From assembly GCF_010015445.1 (NCBI RefSeq), contig NC_053118.1:23444937-23508936 (forward strand): DNA of 64,000 bases, in the 5' to 3' direction. How positions within the stretch are numbered: the stretch's first letter is position 1; each line of letters starts with the position of its first letter. Both the position numbers and the translations under genes were made by a program. This DNA comes from Perca fluviatilis (taxonomy: Eukaryota > Chordata > Actinopteri > Perciformes > Percidae). The notes beneath the pieces are model-generated. The model saw only the letters and a list, made by a program, of their open reading frames with translations, had not been told where the DNA came from and did not search any database. Below are positions 1 through 19,867 of the stretch, one piece after another.

Positions 1-28
1 CCACATATACACCAATGTATGCCTCCAC

Positions 29-1307
<1,279 letters not shown>

Positions 1308-1374
1308 TTCGAAAGACGCGCTTTGCTGTCTTACTCGGCGGGTACAATAAATGGAGGTAAATGACAAAGAGTGA

Positions 1375-1376
<2 letters not shown>

Positions 1377-1444
<68 letters not shown>
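1377..1444. repeat. (GT)n microsatellite, about 34 units, in the aicda 5' flank
   Basis: A pure GT run of about 68 bp, reading (CA)n on the aicda strand, starts about 70 bp upstream of the aicda start codon. It therefore lies in the 5' UTR or proximal promoter. Confidence 0.95.
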
Positions 1445-1447
<3 letters not shown>

Positions 1448-2498
1448 TGTGTTGGGGGGTTAAAGGGAGGGAACTGAGAACATATACCTCTAAACATAAA
1501 CATCCTGCAGACAACAGAGGCAGCTTCTGGTTGGACAGAAAGATTTTTCAAAGTAAATTCAGGGGGCGTGATACAAAAGAGATGGATGGATTGTATTTTC
1601 TTGCTGCAAAACAATGAAAGCTATAAATAAATTACTCATCTTCTAAATTCTTTTAAGGGCATCACATTTCCTGTGTTTTAAACATTTTAACGTTAGTTCA
1701 CATGGTGATTGAAGTGAAACCAATCTTTTGGTTACAAGGCAATAAAGGAATTTTATTGGTGGAAGTAGATTACACAACAAAGATTTAACTAAATCTGAGT
1801 GAACACACATGAGAGGAGGAGTGTTTGACGTGATTTGTAACCTTTGGAGTTTTTTTTACAGACGTCAGTAAACTTAGCCGATTGACTGGAACTTTCATAA
1901 CACGTAAGACTCATCCAGTCTCTGGCCCTTCCGCTTTAGTTTTCCCAGATCATTAAGTAAAAGCTTCCAGGTACCTTCTCACCTTGATCCACAGTGGGAT
2001 CGACCAATCCTGCTATTCAGCCTTTCCACTTAACTTGTTCCCCCACATCCTCTGGGCACCAAAATTTGGTGGAGCCATAGGTGTTCCCAGACCTTGCAGG
2101 CCCCTGACACCTACTTCATCCTCTGATCTGGGATTTCCCAAACTGTGTCAGACTGGGAGCAGAACTGTAATCGACCTCCCTCACCCTACGTGTGTGCTAG
2201 AACGGCCGGCCAGCTGACCGACCACATTGTGTGAATAAATCTCACCCATAAGCCTTTGAACCATCAGATGCTGTCATCCGTCCTTGCCAAATCAGGATGT
2301 GTATTATTTTGCTCTCGTCTTTTCTTTGCTCTGTCTGTTTTAGCTCTGGCCCAGTCTGCTCACTCAGTGGCACTGCATGCAGGCATCCTACTTTCCCATG
2401 ACTCCCCTCACCCTCTCATGCACTCTGTGGTTTGGGGAATTCACCGTTTCCCAGGGTGGCTGTTTTTGGAGCTCATTTGTGAGTGTGTATGTGCGCAT

Positions 2499-2522
2499 GT
2501 GTGTGTGTGTGTGTGTGTGTGT
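2499..2522. repeat. Short (GT)n microsatellite
   Basis: About 12 GT units within a longer GT-rich stretch beginning near 2481. Another short tract lies at 2931-2951. Confidence 0.85.
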
Positions 2523-2641
2523 TGTGTGTTAGCCATCTGTATGAGCATGTCATTAACACAGTCTATATGTTATACATCATCTGGAACTAATTTATCTAAT
2601 TAATCCTATGATTGTGTGGTGCCCCAAAATTCTGAGTGATT

Positions 2642-2644
<3 letters not shown>

Positions 2645-2693
<49 letters not shown>

Positions 2694-2706
2694 TGTGTGT
2701 GTGTGT
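2645..2706. repeat. (GT)n microsatellite with a GC interruption
   Basis: About 30 GT units broken once by GCGC near 2690. No gene lies within 1 kb. Confidence 0.92.
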
Positions 2707-3946
2707 CTGCATGATCTGAGCAACCTCACATCATATTGCATTAGCCTTACGGTGCACTAAGCCTGCACATTTGATCTGGTGTGCATGTGTCTTTTCTCGA
2801 TTTTAAGAGGCTGATCAAATGCCAAACTCTATGTAACCACTTCCCACCCAGCTCTCTGGGTTTGACCACAGTTGACCAAGGTCATCTCACAGTCACACAT
2901 GAATGCTCACGTGCACTACCACTGCTCTGATGTGTGTGTGTGTGTGTGTGTTTGTGTGTGGTGGAGTAGTACAGTATGGCCAGACACGGCTGTGCATTTA
3001 AGCCATAGTCAGGGGCAAAAACTGGGTGTAGGAAATGCCAAGTCATACTTTCCAAAACCCACCCGCCCACACACTGCACACGCGCACACAAACACTCACA
3101 CACAGCCATACCGTGCAGACGCACATGACCACAGTCACAAACAGACTTTCTTTCCAGTGTGTGAACTCACATCTGTTTCCTGACAACAATAATAGCTACA
3201 GATCAGGCGGGTAGAGGCCCAACAGGTGTCTGCTCTTTGACAGTCATGAAGAAACGACCTGATGATGACCAATAAGTGGCACAAGTAAAAATACAGCTTT
3301 CACAAACTGAAAATGACCTTACCACACACTAACTCATGCATGTAACAACACTTATGTTACTGGGTGTCTCAGCTTTTTCATCAAAGTTAATTAAAGGACA
3401 GTGATTTCCCACTACAGTTTGCATGATTGAGTTTGCAATAAAGTATAGGCCTTTATTTGTCTTCACATCAGGTGAGATATGGCTCCTTCCCACACACATT
3501 AACATTGTACAAACATCCTGTGGTGTTTATCTGTGGCACATTGATGCTATACTGACTTTGCTTGAGGTTAGAAGGAGCTAGATGCGCAATGCGAGCGTGT
3601 GAGCTGCTAACCATATTAAGGTTAGCCTCAGACTGGGGCTGTGTGCATTTCCCCACTTAGTCACATAAACTGCCAGTCACCTGTAAACCACACACATTCT
3701 TGAGTCAGAATACCTATGCATATACTGTATTTAATGTGCTGTTTAAATCTGCAATGCAAATTAGTTTTGAAACTAAAATCCAAGTATTTCTTTCAGATTT
3801 TGATTAAATCTTTGTAATAAATACAATATTTTAGGGCTGCAACTAAGAGTTTCTGTTATTATTAATTAATCTATGTTTGCAATTCATATTTAATGTAATA
3901 TACTGATGTTACCACAGCCCAAAGTGAAGCCTTAAAATTGCTTATT

Positions 3947-4130
3947 GGGCGCCCGGATGGCTCAGTTGGTGGAGCGGGCGCCCATATATAGAGGTTTACT
4001 CCTCAACACAGCGCTCCCGAGTTCGACTCCGACCTGCGGCCCTTTGCTGCATGTCATTCCCCCATCTCTCTCCCCTTTCATGTCTTCTGCTGTCCTATCA
4101 AAATAAAGGCTGAAAATGCCCCAAAAAAAA
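3947..4130 (+). mobile_element. tRNA-derived SINE, copy 1
   Basis: The head resembles a tRNA gene, with an A-box-like TGGCTCAGTTGG and a B-box-like GAGTTCGACTCC about 55 bp apart. A C/T-rich body, a segment reading TATCAAAATAAAGGC and an A-rich tail follow. The spacer between the boxes is too long and unstructured for a functional tRNA. The same organisation occurs at 11402-11573, so this is a dispersed SINE family transcribed by RNA polymerase III. Target duplications are unclear at this copy. Confidence 0.8.
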
Positions 4131-4929
4131 TCTTAAATCTTAAGTTTGAGGTTTAAAAAAGGCATACAAATCCTTACATTTAAGAGCTTGTAACCAGAAC
4201 ACGTTTTTTATTTTAACTTGACAATTTATATAAAAAATAATAATAATAATGAATAATGTTTGAAACTGTATTGATTTGTTTCCTGTCAAAGTTTCAGCAT
4301 TAAAGAATGCAACAAAGAAAACCTAAATGAAAGAAGAAAAAAACTGAAGACAAAGGAGGGAGCACTGTATTTGCAGACTCATGTACCCACATACTGTACG
4401 TCAGGGTGAGCAACGGCAGCAAAGGCGCGTGGAGAAGGATGAAAGCAGATAAATTCTGCAGATTCACATAAACCACACACACTTCCTATACAGTAACTGT
4501 ACATCCTCCTACACATCTGCATGGTTTCACACACAAAAACGTGTGCAATCATACACATAATTTTCTTTATGGACATCTTTTAAGAAAAGAACCACACAAA
4601 CACATATTTAGTAAAACACATATTTTACATAAATATTTTATTAAATTAGAAATAATGATAGAACAGCATTACTGTGGCTTCATTGTGTCATATTTGAATG
4701 ATTAAATAATAAACATCCATTTGTTTTATAAGAATGGAGAGATACTTAATACAGAACAGCAACACATACACTAAATAAATAAATAACACAAATACTGAAT
4801 AAATTATGAACTCAAACTAATCAATAACACCTTTTGCAGGGATCTATAGTTTGCACTGATTTTATGGCTTCTTTACCTTTAGCCATTACAATGCCACTTT
4901 TTCCCCTCCAAGAGTCCATCACCACTCAA

Positions 4930-5973
4930 TCACAGGTCTTTGTAAAACACTTTAGTGAGGGGGTATCCCAGAAAGCCTCTCTCTGGAGTCTCCAGCTTCC
5001 TCTCCTCCTTGTCATCTTCTTCCTCATCAGTCCCCTCCTCAAACTGCCGATAGCCCAGCTTCCTGAAGAAGGCCTCCCCCAGCTTGGAGGGGTAAGGGAC
5101 GTGTGCATACACTCTGTGTGTGCCACCCTCACTCTCTCTCTGCTCCAGACTCTGGACGAGCAGCCGGCCCAGACCCTCCCTGCGGTACCAGCAGCCCGTC
5201 ACCAACCTGCAGATCCTCCGGATATTCGCTCGCTTCTCGCTTTCCCTGAAGATGCACCCGAGGATATCACCATCGCAGTCTGCCACCCACACCTGCCCTG
5301 CTTCCTGCTCCCTCTCTGGGGTGACATTCTCTGTTGACAAATCTTTGTCCTTGTCTTTGGGTGCGATTCTGCGCCTTGGCTGAGTAAAAGAAATAAGATT
5401 ATTTGGCTGCAACATTTCCTCACTAAGAGAAACCCCCCCCCCCCAAAAAAAAACGTCAGGCTAACCAGTAGACTAACCTTTTTAGTCACTGATGTTTTCC
5501 CACTGATCCTACAGTAGGGATTCTGCAGTGTCTCATCCTCTGTCCCTCTGTAGCTGCTACCCACGTAGTCCCAGTAGGGGCGGCTGCTGCCCAGAACCCC
5601 TGTGGACCGCGGTATGGTGATCTTGAGAAAGATAATTAGCAGGAAGACAGGAATAGCAAGGGCCAGGATAAAGGAATGGACAAGACAGCGCAGGATTGAG
5701 GAGAAAACAGCCAGGATGAAGAGGCAGAGTGGACGTGTGAGGATGTGGAGGATGAGACGGTTTTCTGTGCCCTCGCAGCCCTCCTGGTGACATGCAAGTC
5801 AAAAGAAATCAGCCTCACAAGGACAAGAGTAAATTCCCATTATGATGAATGTAGCCGGTCTAAAAACTCCTGTCTAATTATATTGTACAAACCTTGACGA
5901 GGGCTTTGACCATCTCTATGTCGTCCTCCTTCATCCTCCTCATCACCACCTGATCCAGCTCCAGCCTCACCAT
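4930..5973 (-). CDS. nat14: N-acetyltransferase 14 (GNAT family, membrane-anchored)
   Basis: Three coding exons on the minus strand: 5893-5973, 5478-5783 and 4930-5379. All junctions are phase 0 with GT-AG borders, giving 278 residues. The start MVRLELDQVVMRRMKEDDIE has the acidic N-terminus expected of NAT14. A hydrophobic membrane-anchoring segment spans about residues 46-80. The GNAT core follows from about residue 155 and includes the acetyl-CoA loop RREGLGR at 195-201. The C-terminus LGYPLTKVFYKDL matches the conserved end of NAT14. Exon 3 carries an acidic Glu/Asp run near its end. The protein is longer than the human form (about 206 residues), mainly from an extended linker between membrane segment and GNAT core. 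Its substrate is poorly characterised. It is a neighbour of znf628, as in human 19q13.42, which supports orthology. Confidence 0.9.
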
Positions 5974-6720
5974 GTTTAGGCTTTATGCTCCAACAGCAGG
6001 ATTGCTGCAACACTGTTTCTACACACATCCACAGTGTGCACAGGGACCCTACAAAAACAGGGGAGTCATTTATTTTGGTTGTTAAAAAGAAAAGTGACAC
6101 TGAAATGCAACGATGTTTGATACTCAATCATGCAAATAACTGATACTTCTGTAGACCTTATTGTGTTATCTATACTATGACACACATGCTGTAGTTGAAA
6201 TGGGTCAGATATTTCCAATATTCATGTTATGCAATGCACTAGACTTCGTCGACAGTAAGCTAGTAAAACCACGCTGGCTCTAAACAACATAGACAGACAG
6301 AGACAGATGGGGGATTATGGAGGATTTGTAGCATGCATGTGTCGTCATCATTCTGTACTTGAATATAACGCACGCTACAGGCGAAAAGACCTTGTTCAAA
6401 TCCTTATATGGTTATTACGAAGTGCTCATTTAGAGCCCCTGCTTCTGCTCTAAATCCCGGTTTTGCTTACCTTCTCCGCGACGCTGCTCAAATTAAACTG
6501 AAAATGGGTAAACACTCCGCATGTTTAAGATTAAAGCAGAAACGGACCAGAGAATAGACCAGAGACATTTCTTACGGAAAGGAGCTATTCTGAACACAAA
6601 CGTACTCTGTTCTATGTCCCGTTGCACGTTTTCAATGTGTTCATCTACGTCATTTCCGTAAGCATGAGCCGCACTCATGGCCGCACTGCGCAAAGGCTAC
6701 GTGAATGGCAAACGCAACGT
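5974..6720 (-). promoter_or_regulatory. nat14 5' UTR, non-coding exon and promoter region
   Basis: A splice acceptor (TTTTTGTAG) sits just above 6048 on the minus strand, so the start-codon exon extends to 6048. A good donor (GAGAAG followed by GTAAGC) lies at 6465-6470, marking a non-coding first exon that ends at 6471 and starts at an unknown point above it. The sequence above is locally richer in CpG (6470-6720), as in a TATA-less housekeeping promoter. The transcription start is inferred. Confidence 0.5.
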
Positions 6721-6840
6721 AACAACGTAAACAGCGCTCCAATTAATGAACGACCTTTGAATATTTAATGTGTTTTAAAGGACAAACTCAAACTACAAGA
6801 AAGAAACAAAAAAAGGCAAACGATAAAAGATATTGACAGA

Positions 6841-6846
6841 TTTATT
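6841..6846 (-). terminator. Candidate znf628 poly(A) signal
   Basis: TTTATT on the plus strand reads AATAAA on the minus strand, about 340 bp beyond the znf628 stop codon. The signal is at a plausible distance but unverified. Confidence 0.5.
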
Positions 6847-7183
6847 AATAATGAACTATTTACTATTAACATTGTGAAGAAAGTGTGCCATGTACATTTA
6901 TTCACAAAAAGTCATAATTACTTAAACAAACTGCAAATGACAGTATCATTTAAACTAATATAATCAGGAATATTCCAAGGTCCATGTACAGCCTATTTGA
7001 ATGTATAACATTTCTAGTATGTGGCACCATGGGATGACAGCACAGTACTCATCTAACTGCATGTTCTCCCTCAGCTCCAGGAGAACACAAACTAAAGTGC
7101 TAACACACTGAGCCCACACACCCACACCCACACACTCTCTTTCTTCTTCTCAAACATGCACACTTTCAGTTAGAGAACTGCAT

Positions 7184-13967
<6,784 letters not shown>

Positions 13968-14770
13968 TACCAGAGCAAGCTGGTAGCAGATGAGGGGGTT
14001 CCTTGGCAGCAGGCGTGGATCAGTTTTGGTGCAGTATCATGGTTTTTCTGTTACCTTTCCTTCGTTCATGTTTTCTTCTGTGCCTTTTATAAACTCTTTC
14101 CCTGTCAGCCACTGGAAACACCAGCTGTCATCCCAAGTAGACAGCTCAGGACAGGTCTGAGAAATGGAATTAAATACAGTATTATAACTTGGTAACTCCT
14201 GGTGAGAATGTCCCCTTTAAATTTCACCCCCTGACTCCCTCCCTCCATCCTGTATGAAGCTAGTCCCGCCGCCCCCTCCCTGCTGTCTTTCCTCTGGCAG
14301 TCAGTCCCCGCAGTGCGGTGCTTACCATATCTATGGGTGCTTATTAGCAATACACACAGAGGCTACAGCGAGGTTACACATGAAGCTACTTTATAAGTGT
14401 ATCCAAATATAACCGATCAGCTGTGCAAGCCGACAGACAACACGCACAGAAAATATCAGTTTTCACAGTATCAACAAAAACAGCTAACGTTACTGGCCTT
14501 CATTTAAAGCTAATCTCGCCCCGTCAATGCGGAATAGCGTCGGTTAACTGCTCGATAAGGATGTGCATACATTCAGGCGGAAGCAGTACTCACCGAGCAT
14601 CTTTAACTCATCTTAAAGCTATATTGTTGATATTATGAAAAGGAACTGGGTACCGCAGTGCTAATCCACACAACCTTAACAATAAACACAGCGCAAACTA
14701 ACAGCAGTTCTCCACCCGATGCCGCCTTCTAAGAACAGCGACGGCGATTGGCTGTTTGCTACAATAGATG
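13968..14770 (-). promoter_or_regulatory. Probable znf628 5' UTR and promoter region
   Basis: The sequence above the znf628 start contains a short upstream open frame (MILHQN then stop), with its ATG near 14040. A possible donor (GGTAAGC near 14320) would end a non-coding exon. The stretch 14260-14760 has more CpG than its surroundings. No TATA box is convincing and exact exon borders are uncertain. Confidence 0.4.
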
Positions 14771-14979
14771 TACTACTGCCATTGGCTAAGAGCTTCAACA
14801 GACAGATTGACGTTTTTAAACCTTGCTTAAAATATTTCTGATTTCCAAATTTGACTTGAAGCACTTATCAGTCATGTATCTACACTTCAATATCTTAAAA
14901 ATAATTTATAAAGCGTTTTCACAATCAATATGTATCCTTTATTTTCTGACTCTTGTGCACAGACTTCTGGGTAACGTAG

Positions 14980-14982
<3 letters not shown>

Positions 14983-15072
<90 letters not shown>

Positions 15073-15091
15073 CGTGTGTGTGTGTGTGTGT
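14983..15091. repeat. Long (GT)n microsatellite with GCGT interruptions
   Basis: About 109 bp of GT units interrupted twice by GC. It lies between the znf628 promoter region and the presumed il11 3' end. Confidence 0.95.
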
Positions 15092-15222
15092 CTCAAGGTG
15101 TGTCTGCCCTAACCTCTTTATATACAGTCTATGGCCGTAGCTCCCATCTGTCCCAGTTTACATTGCATGTGAACTAAAGGTAATAAATATATACTAAAAT
15201 CCATTGTGCACATTCTTTAGTA

Positions 15223-15228
15223 TTTATT
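15223..15228 (-). terminator. Candidate il11 poly(A) signal
   Basis: AATAAA on the minus strand lies about 2.6 kb past the il11 stop codon, in AT-rich sequence with no exon between. If used, the il11 3' UTR would include both the AU-rich cluster and the transposon described here. Other AATAAA matches in this AT-rich stretch are possible alternatives. Confidence 0.3.
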
Positions 15229-16194
15229 TCACCAAGGCACATATTTCACATTGAGGCCAATCAGTGTGTGGAAGAGGCATCTTGATGTTACAACAATAAT
15301 TTAAACATGATGGTATAATAAAAGTAAATAAGAATAAAAACTGTATAAAAGTACAAAAAGATTGGAGACTTGCTCCACCGCAGCACAAAATAAATAGTTC
15401 CAACAAGTTACTTAAATAAATAGTCAATACTGTAACAAATACTAAATTAGGAATGAACAAAAAATATAGTGATAAAGTTGGTAAAGTACTCTAAATTATA
15501 TTGTAGAAAACAACATAATACACAAAAGCACTGTGTACAACAATTTACATTCTTGTACACTTATGTACACCTGTACAGAACAAAGTGTCACAATACATAG
15601 TATTTTAAGGCTTTGGGTGTTTAACTAACAAAAACTAACTTTTCTACTCCAAAGCACAAGTTTAAAATCAGCCATCTCACTCATCCAAGAGGCTAATCCT
15701 AACAAGTTTGTGCAAAGAATCTAATGAGGTCCATCAGTTCTTAGCAACAGGGCACATTCATACAACTTTACCACAACATTAAATATGCCTCTTCATGCAG
15801 AACGAAACAGGCAACAACAATAGACTCTGCCTGTGGTACAAAAGAAAGTATTCACTTCTCTTTGGCTACCATTTTGACATTTTCAGTTGTATACAATTAA
15901 TTTGAATTGATACGTTAAGACGTGGCATGTTTAAGATAACATTAACATCTTCTAAAATGTTTACTCTAAGGGCACTGTAAGTGAGATAGTGAAAACCTTG
16001 GCTGTCCTATGCTACATCTACTGGAAGAATTATTGGCTAAAGAAATACACAAATGCAAAGTAGATTAAGTTAGTTTAAACAAAAGTCAGGAAGTGCTACT
16101 GTGTTTTCTTTTTTTGAGGATCAGTGAGACACAAGACAAAAAGAAAGATTACAGAGATGTGGGCAAATAAATTCACGTTAATACAGAAATAAAG

Positions 16195-16285
16195 ATGAGA
16201 GTGACACATTACAACTTAAAATAAATAAAATTAAATAAATTACTAACAATCAATAAATAAATAAATACATAAATAACATGGTCAT
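16195..16285 (-). promoter_or_regulatory. AU-rich element cluster, probable il11 3' UTR
   Basis: On the minus strand this tract holds overlapping ATTTA pentamers and at least one TTATTTATT nonamer. This is the class of element that recruits TTP/ZFP36 or HuR to destabilise or protect cytokine mRNAs. It is 1.58 kb past the il11 stop codon, but only about 0.3 kb if the inserted element at 16371-17633 is discounted. Function is inferred. Confidence 0.45.
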
Positions 16286-16370
16286 GAACAAGGCCTTTAG
16301 GAGAGAGTTTGGGGAATTATGACATGATCGTCATAGTTAAACTGGCAGTTTGCTTTTACAGGAATCTTAA

Positions 16371-17633
16371 GGCCCGGACACACAGAGCAGACGGCATAAT
16401 GTCGGCAGAAAAGGCAGTTGGGCTGATCAGTCTCCCGACATTGGTCAAAAAAGTGCCTCGGAACACACCAAAGCGACGAGATGTAATACGTCCCCATAAC
16501 AGCAGGTGGCGCTAATTTGTATTGTCGCCCAAAAATGAAAACCGGCAGCTGATTGGACGAACGCGTCACGTGGGTCTGGTTTCTTTGGAAATTCCAAGGG
16601 GGTAAGCCAACCTCCACGAAGCGTAGCTCCTACGCAGCCATTTTGATGCTAACAAGCCATCACCCCCTGTTAGCATCCCATTGACTGCCATTCATTGTGG
16701 CGTCACTTTGACAGCAAATAACTTTACATCTGAAGCGTTTAAAGACTAGTTGTCTATTGTTTATTTCTAAAGAAACACGACAACGTATAAAAAGGCTCCA
16801 TTACCTTGTACCTCACGTTATGGCTCCGTAGCAGACATTTTTGTAAAAAATAGGCTAACGATCCACGCGATAGTACAGGAGAAGCTCGCAGGCAGTTTTG
16901 ACTTACATTAGAGGTTAAAGTTGAATTACTAATGTTAACTAGCATTTTAGTTAGCAATAATTAGCCTGTGCCCATGTTATCTCCTTACATATGCCTACAC
17001 TCTCTGTCTCTGCAAGATTCAGAAAGATTGAGATTTCTCTTGGCTCAGCTACCAGAAGATCTACAACTTTCAGACAGGTTACTCACGTCACATCTACATC
17101 GGCAAGCTCAGTTTGCAGCTGTGCAGTAACGCTCAGCCCTCACCGAAAAAAGTGCTTCTAATAGCCTTCACTGGTCTCCGTCCAGAGCAACGGGATCTGT
17201 TGGTCCATTTATTTTACTGTCTATGGTAAATTCAAAGGCTTGTTCAGAATATGATCTCATATTGTACTAAAATAGTTTACCGAAATGTGTTTCTGAAAAC
17301 ATTTTAAGCGAGAAATATGCTATGCAGTTGCTGAATCTGTCTTCATTTCAGATCAACCAAGGTCAGTTTAAAAGATTTTTGTCAGATTTTGAGAGACTCT
17401 AGTCATGCTCATTCCGCTCCCTGTTTCCGGGTTAGCACTCTAGCAATCAGATGGGTCATTTGAGTCTGACTGCCGGCAGTGCCCACCCCGCCGATTATAC
17501 ATGTCAAATCGGCCAAAATGAAGGCCGACGGCCCCTCGGACGGACGACGGCACGGAACACACCGAACAGACTTGAGTCACTGACCTCGCCAGACTGTCCA
17601 ACCGCCGATTATCGGCTCTGTTTGTCCGGGCCT
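16371..17633. mobile_element. Non-autonomous DNA transposon, TTAA-flanked, 1.26 kb
   Basis: The left end reads GGCCCGGACACACAGAGC. The right end, reverse-complemented, reads AGGCCCGGACAAACAGAGC, so the termini are imperfect inverted repeats. TTAA lies on both sides (16367-16370 and 17634-17637), fitting target duplication by the piggyBac or Kolobok superfamilies. No transposase frame is present. The superfamily is inferred from TTAA alone. Confidence 0.7.
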
Positions 17634-17862
17634 TTAATGGTTGTAACTGGCTGCAGTATAGCTCATCTTTATTGGCTCTGATGGAAACACATTCTTCAAC
17701 ACACATGTCATTAGTTGACGTTTGGGCCTTTTAAGGGATGCTGTTGACTACAGTGCACACTGACATGGTCCTAATTCCCCTTTGGCTGAGGCGGATTCCA
17801 TGTGTCCTCACTGGCTCTGCAGCCATGTAGTTGAGAGGAAATGAATGAATGGGTTTTGATCG

Positions 17863-19821
17863 TCATTGTACTGCAGAGACTTTGGGCTTGAGGCTGATGA
17901 ATGCTCTGTATGCCCAATCACAGAAGAGTTTGAAGTGTTGAAGAAGCTCATGGCTGGACTGCAAGACATCAAACTGATAGGGGAGGTGAGGGGGGAGGGA
18001 GGGGGTTGCCTGAGTCAGCCTTGGTGCTTCAACTCTCAACATCTGTAGGAGAGAAGACAGGCAGACAAACAGATTAGAAAAACAATGAATGTATTACACA
18101 GTACAGTTATAAGTGTTATTTAATATATAATATATATATTAGAAAATGACACGATTTCCTGCTAAAACTTAAATTTACAACTGAAGACAACTGAGTATCA
18201 AAAGGGGAACGCTCTTTACCTGACGGTGTAGCAGATTGATGAGAGATTTCATTTCTCTGATCATCTCTACCAGCTTGGGAAGCGCAGGGTGGTGGTGCTT
18301 CTTTGAGACCTTGTTCAGCCACTCAAAGTGGTGCTCATACAGCTTCAGGTCAGCATGCAGCTGAGAGAGTGTGGGCTTCAGCTGGAAACAACACAGACAT
18401 ACTTAGAGACTTTGCATGGGTGTGGCAAGATGTAACTGTGTGGATAGAAACAGACAAGCCCCTCTCCATTCACGAGCATGCAATGCACGCATACAAACGC
18501 ACACACAAATACATTATCAGAGCATTACCTCAAGATTGTTGAGGTCATTGGCTGATCTGTTGCTCATTTCTGGCAGAGACCTGAACCTGTGAGGCTCCAC
18601 GTCTGAGTCAAATGCATGCTCCCTCTGAAAGAGAAAACAAGACAGAGCAGCCCGTTAGTAATTTGCATCAGCGCAATTGTACTCATCCTGAGACAAGTCA
18701 CGGCAACATGAGGAAAGTATTAGTCTAGCACCTCGATTAAATGACTGTTTTCTGTGCTTAGAGACAGTAGCTCTCACTGAGGGGAGTGTGGTTGATCGGG
18801 TCAGTGTGAGTTCAACCACATTCAGCCTCCCCAAATGTCAACAATAAGACCAAATGACCTGAACCCACAGGATGTTTTCTACAGGGAGCGAGGATAACAA
18901 CATATCCAGTGACTAAGAAATCTCCAAGTGGGACAGACAACACAGGGCTGTAGGGAAACTCCAGGGTCACAGCTATAAAAAGAGAGAATGACGCAGTACC
19001 ACTGCCCAGCTAGAGTTGTGTTGTAAACTTTGTCCAGACAGCAGGTGTAATGCTCATCGTGGCCACCAGAGGGGGATAAATAACCTGATAGGTACCTTAC
19101 AAAGGCAGCTGTGCTCATCGGTATTACAATTGGTATTAAACATGTACTCCAGATTCAGTAATGAATGCAAATAAACGGAGATGACTGATGTGGCATGCGT
19201 CATTTCCAATCAGCAGAGGAACACAACAACATTAGGATGATGAGTGCTGAGAAATGTTTTGTGTAAACAGGTAGTGTGTGCTTAATGCTTCCTTAACCTG
19301 TTATTCAGTGTTTTTCTTGGCCTACTGTGTGCCTCCAGTTGTTTGTGTTGATGTTTTTAGTGATGAATGTGCCGCATTGTCTCGCATGTCTCTCCATCAG
19401 CCTTTCGTACGAGCTCACTTATGTTTGTGGTCCAATGTTTTGTCTCCGTTGCTTTTGTCCCCTTCCATCCCTCGCTTCCCTACCCTCTCCTCTCCCCCCT
19501 CCCTCTCTCTGTCTCATACCAGGTGCACAAGCACATGCAACATCTCGTGCACATGTGCATGCATGCACACACATACACCACTGGCTTGTCATCTAGTTGG
19601 CTCTCTGATCTCTTCATCTCTTGTGGTTTTTGCTCCATCTTTCTCAGCCTATAATTCTCCCTCTTATCCTCCTTTTCTCGCTCTCTCCATCACAGATCAT
19701 GACCTCACCCGACAGAACTAAGCATCCAACCTTTTTCTTCCTGAATGCAAATACTGGAATGTGATAAATCTTTTTGATTTTTATCAAGTCACTTTGCTGT
19801 GGCGACCGAAAGCAAAACACT

Positions 19822-19867
<46 letters not shown>

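Larger units (their letters stand above)
1308..4929. other. Intergenic region between aicda and nat14
   Basis: No supportable exon was found. The interval contains the aicda 5' flank, several GT microsatellites (near 1.4, 2.5, 2.65 and 2.93 kb) and one tRNA-derived SINE near 3.95 kb. It should also contain the nat14 3' UTR at its right end. A minus-strand AATAAA (4637-4642) is a candidate nat14 poly(A) signal about 290 bp past the stop codon. Open frames reading as alternating Thr/His or Cys/Val are translations of the repeats. Confidence 0.6.

Noticed and set aside
3950..4045. Possible tRNA genes at the two box A/box B sequences
   Set aside because: The spacing and flanking sequence do not fold as a cloverleaf. 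Shared non-tRNA bodies and tails identify them as SINE heads.
4834..5337. A 167-residue plus-strand open frame
   Set aside because: It is the antisense shadow of nat14 exon 3, which encodes a clear GNAT domain on the minus strand.
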